Numbered from the stretch's first letter, positions 53,910 through 63,618 are shown. The stretch is 64,000 bases of DNA from Martelella mediterranea DSM 17316 (GCF_002043005.1 NZ_CP020330.1:3924001-3988000); one strand, 5' to 3'. Made by a program: numbers and translations. The notes: generated by a model not told the origin, from the letters alone.

Positions 53910-54863
53910 CTAGCTGGTCGACCACCAGAACCGGACGAGATGAAAGAAAATCGGCGCCGCGAACACGACCGAATCCAGCCGGTCGATGAAACCGCCATGG
54001 CCTTCGATCAGATATCCCCAGTCCTTCACGCCCCTGTCGCGCTTGATGGCCGACATGACTAGGCCGCCAAAGAACCCCATGAGCGCGATGGCGAAGGCGA
54101 GCAAGCCCGCCTCAAGCATGGAAAACGGCGTCATCCAGCTGAGAAGCGCGCCGATCAGCGTCGCGCTCGCAACGCCGCCGACAAAGCCTTCGACCGTTTT
54201 GGAAGGCGATAGCCGCGGGGCGATCCTGTGCCGGCCGAGAAGCTTGCCACAGACATATTGCAGAACATCGCTCATCTGCACCACGAAGATCAGGAACACG
54301 ATCAGCAGGATGTTACGCCCGTCATAGCCGGGTATGTCGAGACTGAGCAGCGCAGGGACATGGCTCGCGCAGAAGACGCAGATCATCAGGCCCCACTGGG
54401 TTTCCGCTATCCGCACCAGGAAATCATCCACATCCCCTCGCAAAACCGCTAGGATCGGAAGAAAGAGGAAGGCGTAAACCGGAATGAAGATCGAATAGAT
54501 GCCATACCGTTCTGCCCAGACGAGATAATACTGGACCGGCAGGACGACGAAGAAAGCGGCGAGCAGAACCCGATGGTCGGCGCGCGTGGTGTTCGTCAGC
54601 GTCGCGAATTCCCTGAGTGCTGCGAAGGACAGAAGCGCAAACAGCACAACGACGCCGGTCTTTCCCGCGAGAAAAGCGATGCCGAGAAGCGCGACCATGG
54701 CCCACCACGCGCGGATGCGGGCGTTCAGGTTCTCGATCGCATCATTGCCACCGTCAGGAGAAAACTTTCGTTTCAGCACATAGCCTGTGACCGAGGCAAC
54801 GACGAGAATAAGCCCGACGGCCAGAAGCATGTATCCGAGTTCCGGGATCGCGGTCGTGCTCAT
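53910..54863 (-). CDS. phosphatidate cytidylyltransferase (CdsA-like)
   Basis: The 317-aa multi-helix membrane protein carries the complete CdsA signature SAIKRDRGVKDWGYLI and EGHGGFIDRLDS near the C-terminus, with the essential Lys/Asp and HGG. It should make CDP-diacylglycerol from phosphatidate. The window's housekeeping cdsA is not next to it, so it may be a second, pathway-linked copy. It overlaps the plsC-like gene by four bases and lies 86 bases before the CDP-alcohol transferase gene. Confidence 0.92.
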   Translation of the reverse strand: MSTTAIPELGYMLLAVGLILVVASVTGYVLKRKFSPDGGNDAIENLNARIRAWWAMVALLGIAFLAGKTGVVVLFALLSFAALREFATLTNTTRADHRVLLAAFFVVLPVQYYLVWAERYGIYSIFIPVYAFLFLPILAVLRGDVDDFLVRIAETQWGLMICVFCASHVPALLSLDIPGYDGRNILLIVFLIFVVQMSDVLQYVCGKLLGRHRIAPRLSPSKTVEGFVGGVASATLIGALLSWMTPFSMLEAGLLAFAIALMGFFGGLVMSAIKRDRGVKDWGYLIEGHGGFIDRLDSVVFAAPIFFHLVRFWWSTS

Positions 54864-55534
54864 GACTGCTCCGTTCCACGATTGCAGACAGGCTCGTCCT
54901 CATCCGCGAGCGCCAGAAGCCGGTCACGCGCCCTTTCCAGAAACGCCGCCTTGCTCTCCCCGGGATCAAGCCGAAGCGCCGCTCCGAAGCGAACGACGCA
55001 AAGCAGCGGAACCGGCAGGAATTCCCCCTTCGGCAATACTCTGTTCAGGTTGGAGATCCAGACCGGCACGAAGTCGACATCGGGCCGCGCTTCGGCAAGG
55101 TGAAAAATGCCGCTCTTCAACGGCAGCAATCTATCCTCGGTGGTGTTGCGGGTTCCCTCGGGAAAAACGATCAGAGACGACCCCTGATCGAGCGCTTCCG
55201 CCATCGCAGTGATCGGATCGATATCGGCATGCTCACCATTTCGGGCGATCAGAAGTGACCGGAAGGCGTCGACACCGATGAACCGGCGCAGACGAGAGGC
55301 TTGCCAGTAGTCCGCTCCTGCAACAGGCCTGGTCTCGGCCCGCAAGCCCGGCGGAAGCACAGTCCAAATCAATATGAAGTCGCCATGGCTCGCGTGGTTG
55401 GCGTAAAAGACACAGGGCTCGGTGTAGGCCTCATCGCTGTGACGGACACCACGAACGGCGGTGATCAGGCGCGCGAGAAAGCCGATCAGCGCGGCAACGA
55501 AACCGGCCGCAAATCTGCGAACAACCAACCTCAT
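54860..55534 (-). CDS. 1-acylglycerol-3-phosphate acyltransferase (PlsC-like)
   Basis: The 224-aa protein has an N-terminal membrane helix and the acyltransferase motifs NHASHGD (the Hx4D dyad) and FPEGTR, which binds glycerol phosphate. It should acylate lysophosphatidate or a related acceptor at the inner membrane. ATG 55534 follows GGTGGTCGG; a TTG at 55549 is an alternative. The three genes plsC, cdsA and CDP-alcohol transferase are transcribed in that order. Confidence 0.9.
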   Translation of the reverse strand: MRLVVRRFAAGFVAALIGFLARLITAVRGVRHSDEAYTEPCVFYANHASHGDFILIWTVLPPGLRAETRPVAGADYWQASRLRRFIGVDAFRSLLIARNGEHADIDPITAMAEALDQGSSLIVFPEGTRNTTEDRLLPLKSGIFHLAEARPDVDFVPVWISNLNRVLPKGEFLPVPLLCVVRFGAALRLDPGESKAAFLERARDRLLALADEDEPVCNRGTEQS

Positions 55535-55641
55535 CCGACCACCACGCAAAAATCGAATCCTGCCATCGGCACCTTATAGCCCGCAGCATTCTCATGAACA
55601 AATCGCATGGTCCTCGACAGTGCTGAGCGATAGCCCCGGTC

Positions 55642-55848
55642 TTATGTCCGCCTGATTCCATAAATTATGGCTGCTGCCGCCACGGCCATCGGTGCCCAGA
55701 AATGGATGAAGCCGATCTGGCTCCAGACGCTGAATTCTTCACGGCATCCGGTGGGGTTCATCCCGCAGCCCAGGGGCACGAAATAGGAGAACCACACGAA
55801 TGTTCCGATGAGGAGCAGGATGCCGCACAACAGGGAGAGTATTTTCAT
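55642..55848 (-). CDS. small membrane protein, unknown function
   Basis: The 68-aa product has two membrane helices (about 1-24 and 47-64) joined by a loop with two cysteines (LGCGMNPTGCREE), a possible disulfide in the periplasm. AAGG lies 9 bases before the ATG. I recognise no family. It lies just upstream of the lipid operon on the same strand, but 108 bases separate them. Confidence 0.6.
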   Translation of the reverse strand: MKILSLLCGILLLIGTFVWFSYFVPLGCGMNPTGCREEFSVWSQIGFIHFWAPMAVAAAAIIYGIRRT

Positions 55849-56000
55849 GAGTGCTTGCCTTGCCTATTTGCCGTCCAGCGCCGCGATCGTTCGCTGGGGC
55901 GGCCCGGCTGCCGATCGCTCACGCGTCGGGCCAACGCGAGAGATGCCGTTTCAATTTGCCCGCAAACCTGTCGCAGGCAATCCGCTGCTTCCCTCATACG

Positions 56001-56822
56001 CTATCCCGCGAATTCCGTAGCGCGATGGTACATGCTCACGAGACGGCGGCGGAACGCCTGGCGCTGCTCATAATCGGCAACGGAGGCTGCCCGGCTCAAA
56101 TCCTCGCATTGTCCCGCAAATCCCACGGCCTCGACGTCCTCCGCGCAACGGCCGAGCCAAGGCGCGGATTGCGCGACCGCCCGACTATGGATTTCCAGCG
56201 CCCGGTCGCACAGCGCCGGCATGTCGTCGCTGCAGCCCATCGCGAAGGCCAGATAGGCGATATACTCGGGCTGCCATATTTCGTCATCCACGCCCATCTC
56301 GTCCGCATCGGGGATGCTGTCAGCGAGGATTTCGCACCCGTTGCCGTCGATGAACGGCGCGGGATTGTGCAGGAAGCATGCGCGAGAGAGTTCGGCAAAG
56401 GCCCGGTCGATCCGCGGCTCTCCAGTGAGGCCGTTGCGATAGATGATGCCCAGATATTTGCAGGCATAGGGACCGATGCCGACATCGTCGGAGCCGCACA
56501 CCCTTTCCATCCTCTCCCGCGCCGCTTCATAGTCGCGAAGCGTGACATTCAGAAAATAGATCTTGCCGGCCTCATAACAGCCGCCCATCTGAAAGCCCGC
56601 ATTGCATGACGCTTCATAGGCAGCGAGCGCCGCCTTCGCATCCCCGAGCTTTTCCGCCGCCACGCCGGCCTCCCAACAACTGTCCACATTGGCCTCCGGT
56701 ACGCAGTCCAGAATGGTCTGTTCGCCTCTCGATACTCCGGCGCTCTGCGTCGGCTCAGCAGCCGAAGCACCCGTGGCAACCGCCCCAGTCATCATCAAAA
56801 AGGCCGCCAAGATTGATCGCAT
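56001..56822 (-). CDS. secreted cysteine-rich Sel1-like repeat protein
   Basis: The 273-aa product has a signal peptide to about residue 21 and a series of about 36-residue helical pairs with Cys at recurring positions (LDCVPEANVDSCWEAG, SCNAGFQMGGCYEAGKI, ACKYLGIIY, GCSDDMPALCDRAL, RCAEDV). This is the disulfide-stitched Sel1-like type seen in Helicobacter cysteine-rich proteins, which bind or inhibit partners. Function here is unknown. It stands alone with gaps on both sides. Confidence 0.75.
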   Translation of the reverse strand: MRSILAAFLMMTGAVATGASAAEPTQSAGVSRGEQTILDCVPEANVDSCWEAGVAAEKLGDAKAALAAYEASCNAGFQMGGCYEAGKIYFLNVTLRDYEAARERMERVCGSDDVGIGPYACKYLGIIYRNGLTGEPRIDRAFAELSRACFLHNPAPFIDGNGCEILADSIPDADEMGVDDEIWQPEYIAYLAFAMGCSDDMPALCDRALEIHSRAVAQSAPWLGRCAEDVEAVGFAGQCEDLSRAASVADYEQRQAFRRRLVSMYHRATEFAG

Positions 56823-57517
56823 TTTTTCTCCCAGTCAGCGGTTCGGTCTTGCCGGACGCTCGCCCCCTGCGCCGCGCTATATTCCAGAGGCGGTCTACTG
56901 CTTCCACATATCGCGTTTAATCGCGGCCCATAAGCAATCTAGAAGCGAAACGCAGTGGTTTATAGCTTGGGTAGGCAAACCTCGACCCCGCAACGAGTTC
57001 CCCCTTTTATAGCCTTCACTTCGCTGCCTGTCACACCAATCGGCTCGATCTTAACCGGGAGTCCTCAATCCTAATCGGTGGCGATGTCTTCAACACGGAA
57101 CTGTGTCATGACCTGCCTGACCATATCACTCAGCGAGCCTTCATCGCGGTCGAGCCACAATTCGACAGCCGCGTGAATGGCGGCATAATCGAAGCCCATC
57201 GGCCTGGGCTGGCCGGCCCGATTTCTTTTCGGGCCGGCCATCGAGGAAATTCTGTTATCTATTTTGGGCTTGGCTCTCTAGCAATGATTGCTTGCAGCAG
57301 TGTCTGCCGAAGTTTACACGCATTTCAACCGCGATTTGCGCCTTGCGGGCATCCCAAATGACTGCGGCCAAGCTGGTTATCTGCATCAGGTCTTGATGGG
57401 ACTCGGACCAGCGATCCGTTGTTTAGCGGCTGCAGCGGCGCCAATTTTCTCATTTCCATGGAGGTATAGTGACTTTATCAGGCGACTTCCCAGGTCGCCC
57501 GGTGGTATGGGCTTCCG
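56823..57517. other. 695-base gap with hairpin and short remnant
   Basis: No full gene is seen. A 42-codon frame on the minus strand (57071-57199, with ATG) encodes a helical sequence ending QFRVEDIATD and could be a C-terminal remnant of a gene. The palindrome at 57210-57240 lies just upstream of it. Confidence 0.5.
57210..57240. repeat. strong palindrome
   Basis: Eleven-bp arms TGGCCGGCCCG and CGGGCCGGCCA around ATTTCTTTT. No T-run follows on either strand, so it is not a standard terminator. It could be a repeat element or cruciform. Confidence 0.6.
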
Positions 57518-59191
57518 TTACTGGTTCTTGGCATGGGCCGCAGAACTGACCGAACCGGCGTCACTGCCCAGGTTGCGGCAGGCCCGGATCGTCAATGCCA
57601 TGACCGTGAGCGTGGTCCCGGCAACGCCGCTGCCGGGAAAGGCGCTCGCATCCGTGACCAGAACGTTCGGCGCGTCCCAGAGCCGGTTGAAGGGGTCGAG
57701 CACGGATGTTTCGGGGGTTTCGCCCATGCGCGCGCCGCCGGTTTCGTGGATGGCCGCTCCCATGCGCATCGTCTTGCCGAACCAGAGACGAAACATCATG
57801 CGGCTGAAGGGATCGGCTTGCGGAAACGCGCCCTTTCCGAATTCCTTCAGACCCGAGGGCGAGCCGATGAATTCCAGTTCGCCGCCGACGTCGCGGATCA
57901 TGTCGACCATGGTCTCCTCCTGCTGCTTGAGAAGCGCCTGTTCCGCCTCGTGCATGACGCAGCGGATATGCGGCGCGGGAATGCCCCAGGCGTCCTTGCG
58001 CCGCGGATCCAGCGTGATGCGATTATCCGCGTATGGCAGCATGCGGCCGAAGCCGAAGAAGGAGAGCTGCGCGTCTTCATTCGCGCCGACCGGGCTTCGT
58101 CCGACGCTGCCCTGATAGTCGAAATCGCCGCGCGCCGGCTCGCTTTCATCGAACCGGGGTATGAATATTCCGCCGGAAGCATTGTAGAACGAATCCTCAG
58201 GAGCCGATCCGTCCCGCGCCCAGCCCTTGGCGCCCGGAAACGAGCCGAACGCCAGGCATGGAAGCTGGTCCATGAAATAGCGGCCGAGCAGGCCGGAACC
58301 GTTGCCCAGGCCATCGGGATGCCGGGAAGAGGCGGAATTCAACAGCAGCCTGACGCTTTCCACGGGCGAGGCGCAGACGACGACCCTGGCCCCACGGGCG
58401 ATTTCCGGCTTTCCCGTGACCCGGTCGATGAAGTCCACGCCCGTCGCCAGGCCGGTCGCATCATCCGTGATTATGCGGCGGACGACGGCATTGTAGCGGA
58501 TGCTCAGCCGGCCGCTCGCTTTCGCTTCTCGCAGGGGGCGAGGCACCCGTTCCGGATCGGGGGCGATATAGCGCCACGAAACCACGTGACGGCCCGGCCA
58601 CCGGCTCTCGACCGCGGATTTGAAGGCCTGTTCGCCGGGCGTCAGCATGGCGGGCCGGCAATAGATGCCGTCGGGCAGCGTCTCGACATCGTCCCGGTTG
58701 CCGTAAAGCCCGAGGCAGCGCTCGACCTCGTCGTAGAAAGGGGCCAGTTCGCTGTAGGAAACCGGCCAGTCCGCCCCCTTGCCCGTGCGCGAACTGATCT
58801 TGAAATCCGCATCGGTCCAGCGCAGCAGCACGCGACCGAAACTGTGAAGGCGACCACCGCCCTGCCGTCCGCGAATCCAGAGAAAGGGTTCGCCCTTCGG
58901 CGTGGTGTAGGGATTTTTCACATCGTTGACGAAGAAATGGCTCAGACGCTCGGTGAAGAACGCGGCCCGCGCCTGAATCGGCTGGCCCTTCAGCGTCGCG
59001 CGCATGCGCTCCCAGATATTGATGGCGCCTGCCGGCGGCTTCTTCCGGTCCGGATCGAAATCCGCCGGCCCGACTTCGCGGCCGGCCTCCAGAAGAAGGA
59101 CGGAAAGCCCCTGCTCCGTCAGTTCCTTTGCCGCGAAAGACCCGGCAGCGCCGGAACCGATCACAAGTGCATCATATATCTTGGTGGACAT
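57518..59191 (-). CDS. GMC-type FAD oxidoreductase (sugar dehydrogenase-like)
   Basis: The 557-aa protein starts DALVIGSGAAGSFAAKEL and LLLEAGREVG (FAD fold), has GRQGGGRLHSFGRVLLRW, which in relatives binds flavin, and ends IHETGGARMGETPETSVLD and GSGVAGTTLTVMALTIRA with the catalytic His. It resembles large subunits of gluconate- and glucoside-type dehydrogenases. No small gluconate_2-dh3 subunit is seen in the window. It lies behind the sugar ABC operon, separated from it by a terminator stem. Confidence 0.88.
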   Translation of the reverse strand: MSTKIYDALVIGSGAAGSFAAKELTEQGLSVLLLEAGREVGPADFDPDRKKPPAGAINIWERMRATLKGQPIQARAAFFTERLSHFFVNDVKNPYTTPKGEPFLWIRGRQGGGRLHSFGRVLLRWTDADFKISSRTGKGADWPVSYSELAPFYDEVERCLGLYGNRDDVETLPDGIYCRPAMLTPGEQAFKSAVESRWPGRHVVSWRYIAPDPERVPRPLREAKASGRLSIRYNAVVRRIITDDATGLATGVDFIDRVTGKPEIARGARVVVCASPVESVRLLLNSASSRHPDGLGNGSGLLGRYFMDQLPCLAFGSFPGAKGWARDGSAPEDSFYNASGGIFIPRFDESEPARGDFDYQGSVGRSPVGANEDAQLSFFGFGRMLPYADNRITLDPRRKDAWGIPAPHIRCVMHEAEQALLKQQEETMVDMIRDVGGELEFIGSPSGLKEFGKGAFPQADPFSRMMFRLWFGKTMRMGAAIHETGGARMGETPETSVLDPFNRLWDAPNVLVTDASAFPGSGVAGTTLTVMALTIRACRNLGSDAGSVSSAAHAKNQ

Positions 59192-59280
59192 GTATTTCCG
59201 ATCGTATTTGCGTATTGGAGCGCCGGGCGAAGATGGTCACCGATTTTCGATAACCCGACGCGGCAAAGGTAAGAAACGGG

Positions 59281-59314
59281 ATCATCGGGCGCTTCATACT
59301 GAGCGCCCGATGAT
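59281..59314 (-). terminator. 13-bp stem after the ABC ATPase gene
   Basis: ATCATCGGGCGCT and AGCGCCCGATGAT are perfectly complementary around an 8-base loop, directly after the ATPase stop codon. On the minus strand CCCGTTTCTT follows, a weak T-run. Confidence 0.6.
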
Positions 59315-60400
59315 CTAAAGACGGCGTCCGGCTTCATCGAAGAGCGACGCCCTGGCGATATCGATCCCGGGCGCGATTTCGTCACCGGGCCGCAGCGTCA
59401 CCTCATCCATGGTTCTGAACGAAAGGCTGTTCTCGCCCCGGTCGAACCAAACGATCGCATCGGCGCCCATCGGTTCGACGACAGCGACGCGGCCGGCAAT
59501 GACGGGAAGCCCCGCCGCCGCGCCGTCGATCACGAGATGCTCCGGGCGGAAGCCGAGCGTTGCCGGGCCGGCGCGCGCGCCCTCCCGGAAGGCATAGCCC
59601 GAAAGGTCGAGCGAAAGATCGGGGCTGTTGAAAACCGGCCCACCGTCCGCAAGCTCGATGCTGCCGGAGATGAAATTCATCGCCGGAGCGCCGATGAAGC
59701 CGGCAACGAACAGATTGACGGGACGATGATAGATTTCCGATGGCGCGGCCACCTGCTGGATAACGCCGTCGCGCATGATCGCGATGCGGTCGGCCAGCGT
59801 CAGCGCCTCCACCTGGTCGTGGGTAACGTAGATCATCGTGTTGCCGAGCTGCTGATGCAGCTTCTTGATCTCCACACGCAGCTCATTGCGCAGTTTGGCG
59901 TCGAGGTTCGACAATGGCTCATCGAACAGAAAGACGTCGACTTCGCGCACAAGCGCCCGGCCGATGGCGACGCGCTGGCGCTGTCCGCCGGAAAGCTCCG
60001 ACGGCTTTCGGTCCAGCAGGTTTTCGAGATGGAGCAATCGCGCGGCGCGGTCCACGCGGGCCTCGACCTCCGCCTTGGGCAGGCGACCCGCGACGCGCAG
60101 GCCGAAGGACAGGTTCTTGCGCACGGTCATCTGCGGATAAAGCGCATAGGACTGGAAAACCATGCCTATGCCGCGATCCTTGGGTTCCTCCCAGGTGACA
60201 TTGTTGCCATGGATCCAGATCTCGCCGTCGGTGATATCCTGCAGCCCGGCGATCGAATTCAGCAGCGTTGACTTGCCGCAGCCGGAAGGGCCGAGCAGAA
60301 CGAGAAACTCGCGACGGGCGATATCGATCGACAATTCCTCGATGACCGTGTGGTCGCCATAGGCGATCTTCAAATCCCTGACTGAAACAGCGGTTTCCAT
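59315..60400 (-). CDS. sugar ABC transporter ATPase (UgpC/MalK-like)
   Basis: The 361-aa ATPase has Walker A LLGPSGCGKST, Q-loop VFQSYALYP, signature LSGGQRQRVAIGRAL, Walker B VFLFDEPLSNLDAKLR and the H-loop YVTHDQVEALTL, then a C-terminal TOBE/OB domain (about 240-361) that regulates activity. MalK-type ATPases energise CUT1 importers of di- and oligosaccharides. It is the last gene of the operon that begins with the binding protein. Confidence 0.95.
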   Translation of the reverse strand: METAVSVRDLKIAYGDHTVIEELSIDIARREFLVLLGPSGCGKSTLLNSIAGLQDITDGEIWIHGNNVTWEEPKDRGIGMVFQSYALYPQMTVRKNLSFGLRVAGRLPKAEVEARVDRAARLLHLENLLDRKPSELSGGQRQRVAIGRALVREVDVFLFDEPLSNLDAKLRNELRVEIKKLHQQLGNTMIYVTHDQVEALTLADRIAIMRDGVIQQVAAPSEIYHRPVNLFVAGFIGAPAMNFISGSIELADGGPVFNSPDLSLDLSGYAFREGARAGPATLGFRPEHLVIDGAAAGLPVIAGRVAVVEPMGADAIVWFDRGENSLSFRTMDEVTLRPGDEIAPGIDIARASLFDEAGRRL

Positions 60401-60409
60401 GATTGAGCC

Positions 60410-61288
60410 TTATCCTTTGACGGCGCCGGCGGCGATGCCGCGCACGAACCAGCGGCCGGAGAGAAAATAAATCGCCAGCGGCACGAGCGCGGTGAGCATG
60501 GTGGCCGCCATGTTGACGTTGTAGAGGCGTTCGCCGGTGGTGGTGTTGACGATGTTGTTGAGCTCAATCGTCATCGGAAGATTGTCCCGGCCGGCAAAGA
60601 CCAGGCCGAGCAGGAAATCGTTCCAGATGCCGGTGAACTGAAACATCGATGCAACGACGATCATCGGAACGGCCATCGGCAGCATGATCTCGAGCAGGAT
60701 GCGCCAGAAACCGGCGCCATCGACGCGCGCGGCCTTGAACAGTTCTTCGGGGATCGTCACGAAATAGTTGCGGAACAGAAGCGTGACCAGCGGCAGGCCG
60801 AAAAGCACATGCACCAGTATGATGCCGCCGAGGGAGTTGTAGAGGCCGAGCGTGGCCATTGCGCGCACCAGCGGATAAAGGAACACCTGATAGGGTATCA
60901 GGGCGCCGGCCATCAGCAGCGTAAACAGAAGCTTCGATCCCCGCACCCGCCAGAACGACAGTGCATAGCCGTTGACGGCGCCGACGAAAACCGAAATGGC
61001 GACCGCGGGGATGGTGATCCTGACGGAGTTCCAGAAACCGACGCGGATGCCTTCACATTCCGTTCCGGTGCAGGCAGCCGTCCAGGCCGTGATCCAGGCC
61101 GACAGATCGAAGTGACGCGGCAGGGCGAATATCTGGCCGAGACGGATTTCGTCCATGGTTTTCAGGGATGTGACGATCATGACGTAAAGCGGCACGGCGA
61201 AAAACAGCACGGCGCTCAGCAGGAACAGGTAGAGGCCGATGCGGCCTGCCGTCATGTGACCTGGCCTTGGCCCGCGGGGGTGGGTCAT
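60410..61288 (-). CDS. sugar ABC permease (MalG-like)
   Basis: The 292-aa inner-membrane protein has six helices and the EAA loop in the form EELFKAARVDGAGFWRILLEIMLPM, split by its conserved Gly, which binds the ATPase. It pairs with the MalF-like protein encoded upstream to form a CUT1 channel. Its start overlaps the MalF-like stop by four bases. Confidence 0.93.
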   Translation of the reverse strand: MTHPRGPRPGHMTAGRIGLYLFLLSAVLFFAVPLYVMIVTSLKTMDEIRLGQIFALPRHFDLSAWITAWTAACTGTECEGIRVGFWNSVRITIPAVAISVFVGAVNGYALSFWRVRGSKLLFTLLMAGALIPYQVFLYPLVRAMATLGLYNSLGGIILVHVLFGLPLVTLLFRNYFVTIPEELFKAARVDGAGFWRILLEIMLPMAVPMIVVASMFQFTGIWNDFLLGLVFAGRDNLPMTIELNNIVNTTTGERLYNVNMAATMLTALVPLAIYFLSGRWFVRGIAAGAVKG

Positions 61289-62169
61289 AGCGTACCTGCC
61301 TTGCGTCGGGCGCTGATTGTCTGGGCATAGCGAAAGGGTGCGACGATGATGACAACCATCAGAAGAAGCGACGTGGCGGCAGCCGTGGCAAGCCCCAGAT
61401 TCTGCCGCTGAAACAGATTGTCCATGATGAACTTGGCGGGCACCTCGGTGGCCGATCCCGGCCCGCCATTGGTGAGCGCGACCACAAGGTCATAGGTCTT
61501 GATCACCCCCATCGTCAGGAGCGTGCCGGCAGCCGCGAGCACCGGACCAAGCTGCGGCAGGACGATAGACACGTAGACCCGCCAGACGGGAATGCCGTCA
61601 ATCCTCGCCGCCCGCCATTGCTCTCCGTCGACGCCGCGCATGCCGGCCAGCGCCAGCACCATGACCAGCCCCGCCCCCTGCCAGACGCCGGCGACGACGA
61701 CCGCGTAGATCGCCATCTCGCGCGAGGTCAGCCAGTCGAACCGGAAGCTCTCCCAGCCAAGCGCGTTGACGCTGGCCTGCAGGCCGAATATCGGGTTTGC
61801 CAGCCATTGCCAGACAAGGCCGGTCACGATGAAGGACATGGCGTAGGGGTAAAGGAAAATGGTTCGAAAGGCGTTTTCGAAACGGACCTTGCGGTCGAGC
61901 GCGGCGGCCAGCAGAAACCCCAGGACCAGACAGCCAACGACGTAGAGCACGCCGAAAATCACCAGATTCTGCAACGCCGTCAGCCATTTGCTGGATGAAA
62001 ACAGCTTTTCGTATTGCGCGAAGCCGACATAGTTCGATGACGGAAACAGCCGGGAATCCGTGAACGAAAGGCGCACGGACCAGACCATCGTGCCGATATA
62101 GACCAGGATCACGGCCAGCCATGTCGGCGACAGCGCAACATAGGCGGCGAAGGGGTGTTTGCGTTTCAT
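61285..62169 (-). CDS. sugar ABC permease (MalF-like)
   Basis: The 294-aa permease has six helices, a start KHPFAAYVALSPTWLAVIL, and the EAA loop GEQWRAARIDGIPVWRVYVSI. It forms the channel with the MalG-like partner. I take ATG 62169; the frame is open to 62310 but that part is arginine-free shadow of the linker and shows no homology. The carried sugar is unknown, but the associated GMC enzyme suggests a glycoside or disaccharide. Confidence 0.9.
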   Translation of the reverse strand: MKRKHPFAAYVALSPTWLAVILVYIGTMVWSVRLSFTDSRLFPSSNYVGFAQYEKLFSSSKWLTALQNLVIFGVLYVVGCLVLGFLLAAALDRKVRFENAFRTIFLYPYAMSFIVTGLVWQWLANPIFGLQASVNALGWESFRFDWLTSREMAIYAVVVAGVWQGAGLVMVLALAGMRGVDGEQWRAARIDGIPVWRVYVSIVLPQLGPVLAAAGTLLTMGVIKTYDLVVALTNGGPGSATEVPAKFIMDNLFQRQNLGLATAAATSLLLMVVIIVAPFRYAQTISARRKAGTL

Positions 62170-62323
62170 CGGTTGTTCTCTATCGATGCGGTTGTCGCCC
62201 GCCATGCCATGCCATGCCGAAGGCGACGGATCGCCGCCCGGCCCGCACGCCCGGCCGATCAGACAGCGACCGTCCGGGAGCGGCGAGGCCTTTGGCGCGA
62301 TGTCAGACATTCATGTCCGGGCG

Positions 62324-63556
62324 TTACTCGAAGACCGCCGAGAACTGCGCGACCGCATCATCGATATCGGGCGACGGATCGCTCCAGAACTCGCCGACGA
62401 AATCCGTCAGCATGCCCACCGCCTCCGGCGTGAGCGTGATCGCATGCTCAGGCACGATCTTGCCCTCGGCCATCATCGCCATGCCCTTCTGGGTGCACAT
62501 GTCGAACAGCGACGCATCGAGATCGGTCCGCGCCGGAATGGAGCCCTTGTTGAGGCTGAACTCCACCTGCACGGCAGGGTCCATCACCACTTCCGCGATC
62601 AGTTTCTGGGCCGCCTCGCCGTTCGGGTCGGAAACCTTGGGGAAGCCGAAGGCGTCGCCGATGTAGATCATGCCCGGCGTTGCCGGCGAAAAGGCGCAGC
62701 CGAAATCTTCGCCCGGCACCTGTCCGGCCGTCGTGAACTCGCCCTTGGCCCAGTCGCCCATGAACTGGACGCCGGCCTTGCCGGTAATCACCATGGCAGT
62801 GGCATCGTTCCAGTTGCGCCCCGGCGAACCTTCATCGACATAATCGCGCATTCTGCCGAAGATCTCGAGCGTGTTTCGAACGCCGTCCGAAGCCAGCACC
62901 TCCTGATCGCCATCGGCGTAAATCTTGAGGAAACCGTCAAGACCGACCTGAGACAGCAGGACCATGTTGAAAACCTTGGTTTCCTGCCAGGCCTGGCCAC
63001 CCCACGCGATCGGCACGAGGCCGGCCGCCGCGAGCTTGTCCATATCGGCGAAGAACGCGTCCCAGGTCGTTGGCTCTTCGGTGATGCCGGCCGCCTCAAA
63101 GGCGGCCTTGGAGTAGAACATCCAGCTCTCGCCGTGAATGCCGGTCGGCGCAAGGTAGGTCTTGCCGTCATAGGTGATGTAGTCCGACAGCGCCTTGGGC
63201 AGCACGGCATCCCAGTTTCCGGCGGTCGCGACGTCGTCGATCGGGGTCATCAGCCCAAGCGCGATGAACTCCGCGGGATCCTTTCCGACGATAAGCTGTT
63301 TGACGGTCGGCGGGTCGCCGGCCACCAGTCGGTTCTGGAACGCGGCATTGGCATTTTCAAATCCGGCGATCGAGGAATTTTCCCACGTGCCGCCGCGTTT
63401 TTCGAATTCGCTCTTGATCGCCTGCAGCGCGCGTCCCTCGCCACCCGACGTCCACGAGCTGAAAACCTCCGCCTTTGGCGCTTCCTGCGCCTGGGCTGCG
63501 GCAAATGTCGCGGCTAGTGCTACGCTTGCGAGTAATAGTCTGGTTGTGTCGATCAT
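62324..63556 (-). CDS. carbohydrate-binding protein of the CUT1 importer
   Basis: The 410-aa protein has a signal peptide (residues 1-24, AAAQAQEA) and the MalE-type binding fold: VFSSWTSGGEGRALQAI, AFQNRLVAGDPPTVKQL, PTGIHGESWMFYSKAAFEAAG and MGDWAKGEF. The aromatic residues that stack on sugar are conserved in type. AGAGGTGG lies before ATG 63556. It is the first gene of the ABC operon, 154 bases upstream of the MalF-like gene. Confidence 0.92.
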   Translation of the reverse strand: MIDTTRLLLASVALAATFAAAQAQEAPKAEVFSSWTSGGEGRALQAIKSEFEKRGGTWENSSIAGFENANAAFQNRLVAGDPPTVKQLIVGKDPAEFIALGLMTPIDDVATAGNWDAVLPKALSDYITYDGKTYLAPTGIHGESWMFYSKAAFEAAGITEEPTTWDAFFADMDKLAAAGLVPIAWGGQAWQETKVFNMVLLSQVGLDGFLKIYADGDQEVLASDGVRNTLEIFGRMRDYVDEGSPGRNWNDATAMVITGKAGVQFMGDWAKGEFTTAGQVPGEDFGCAFSPATPGMIYIGDAFGFPKVSDPNGEAAQKLIAEVVMDPAVQVEFSLNKGSIPARTDLDASLFDMCTQKGMAMMAEGKIVPEHAITLTPEAVGMLTDFVGEFWSDPSPDIDDAVAQFSAVFE

Positions 63557-63618
63557 TGTTCCACCTCTTCTGTTTTGGTTCGGGGCCGTTTGTCGCGGCT
63601 TCTCCGGTCGTTTTGATG

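Noticed and set aside
57071..57199. 42-codon frame on the minus strand
   Set aside because: It is too short and has no recognisable domain; mentioned only as a possible remnant.
62159..63517. 452-codon antisense open frame across the sugar-binding protein
   Set aside because: The sense frame has a signal peptide and MalE-type motifs; the antisense frame does not.
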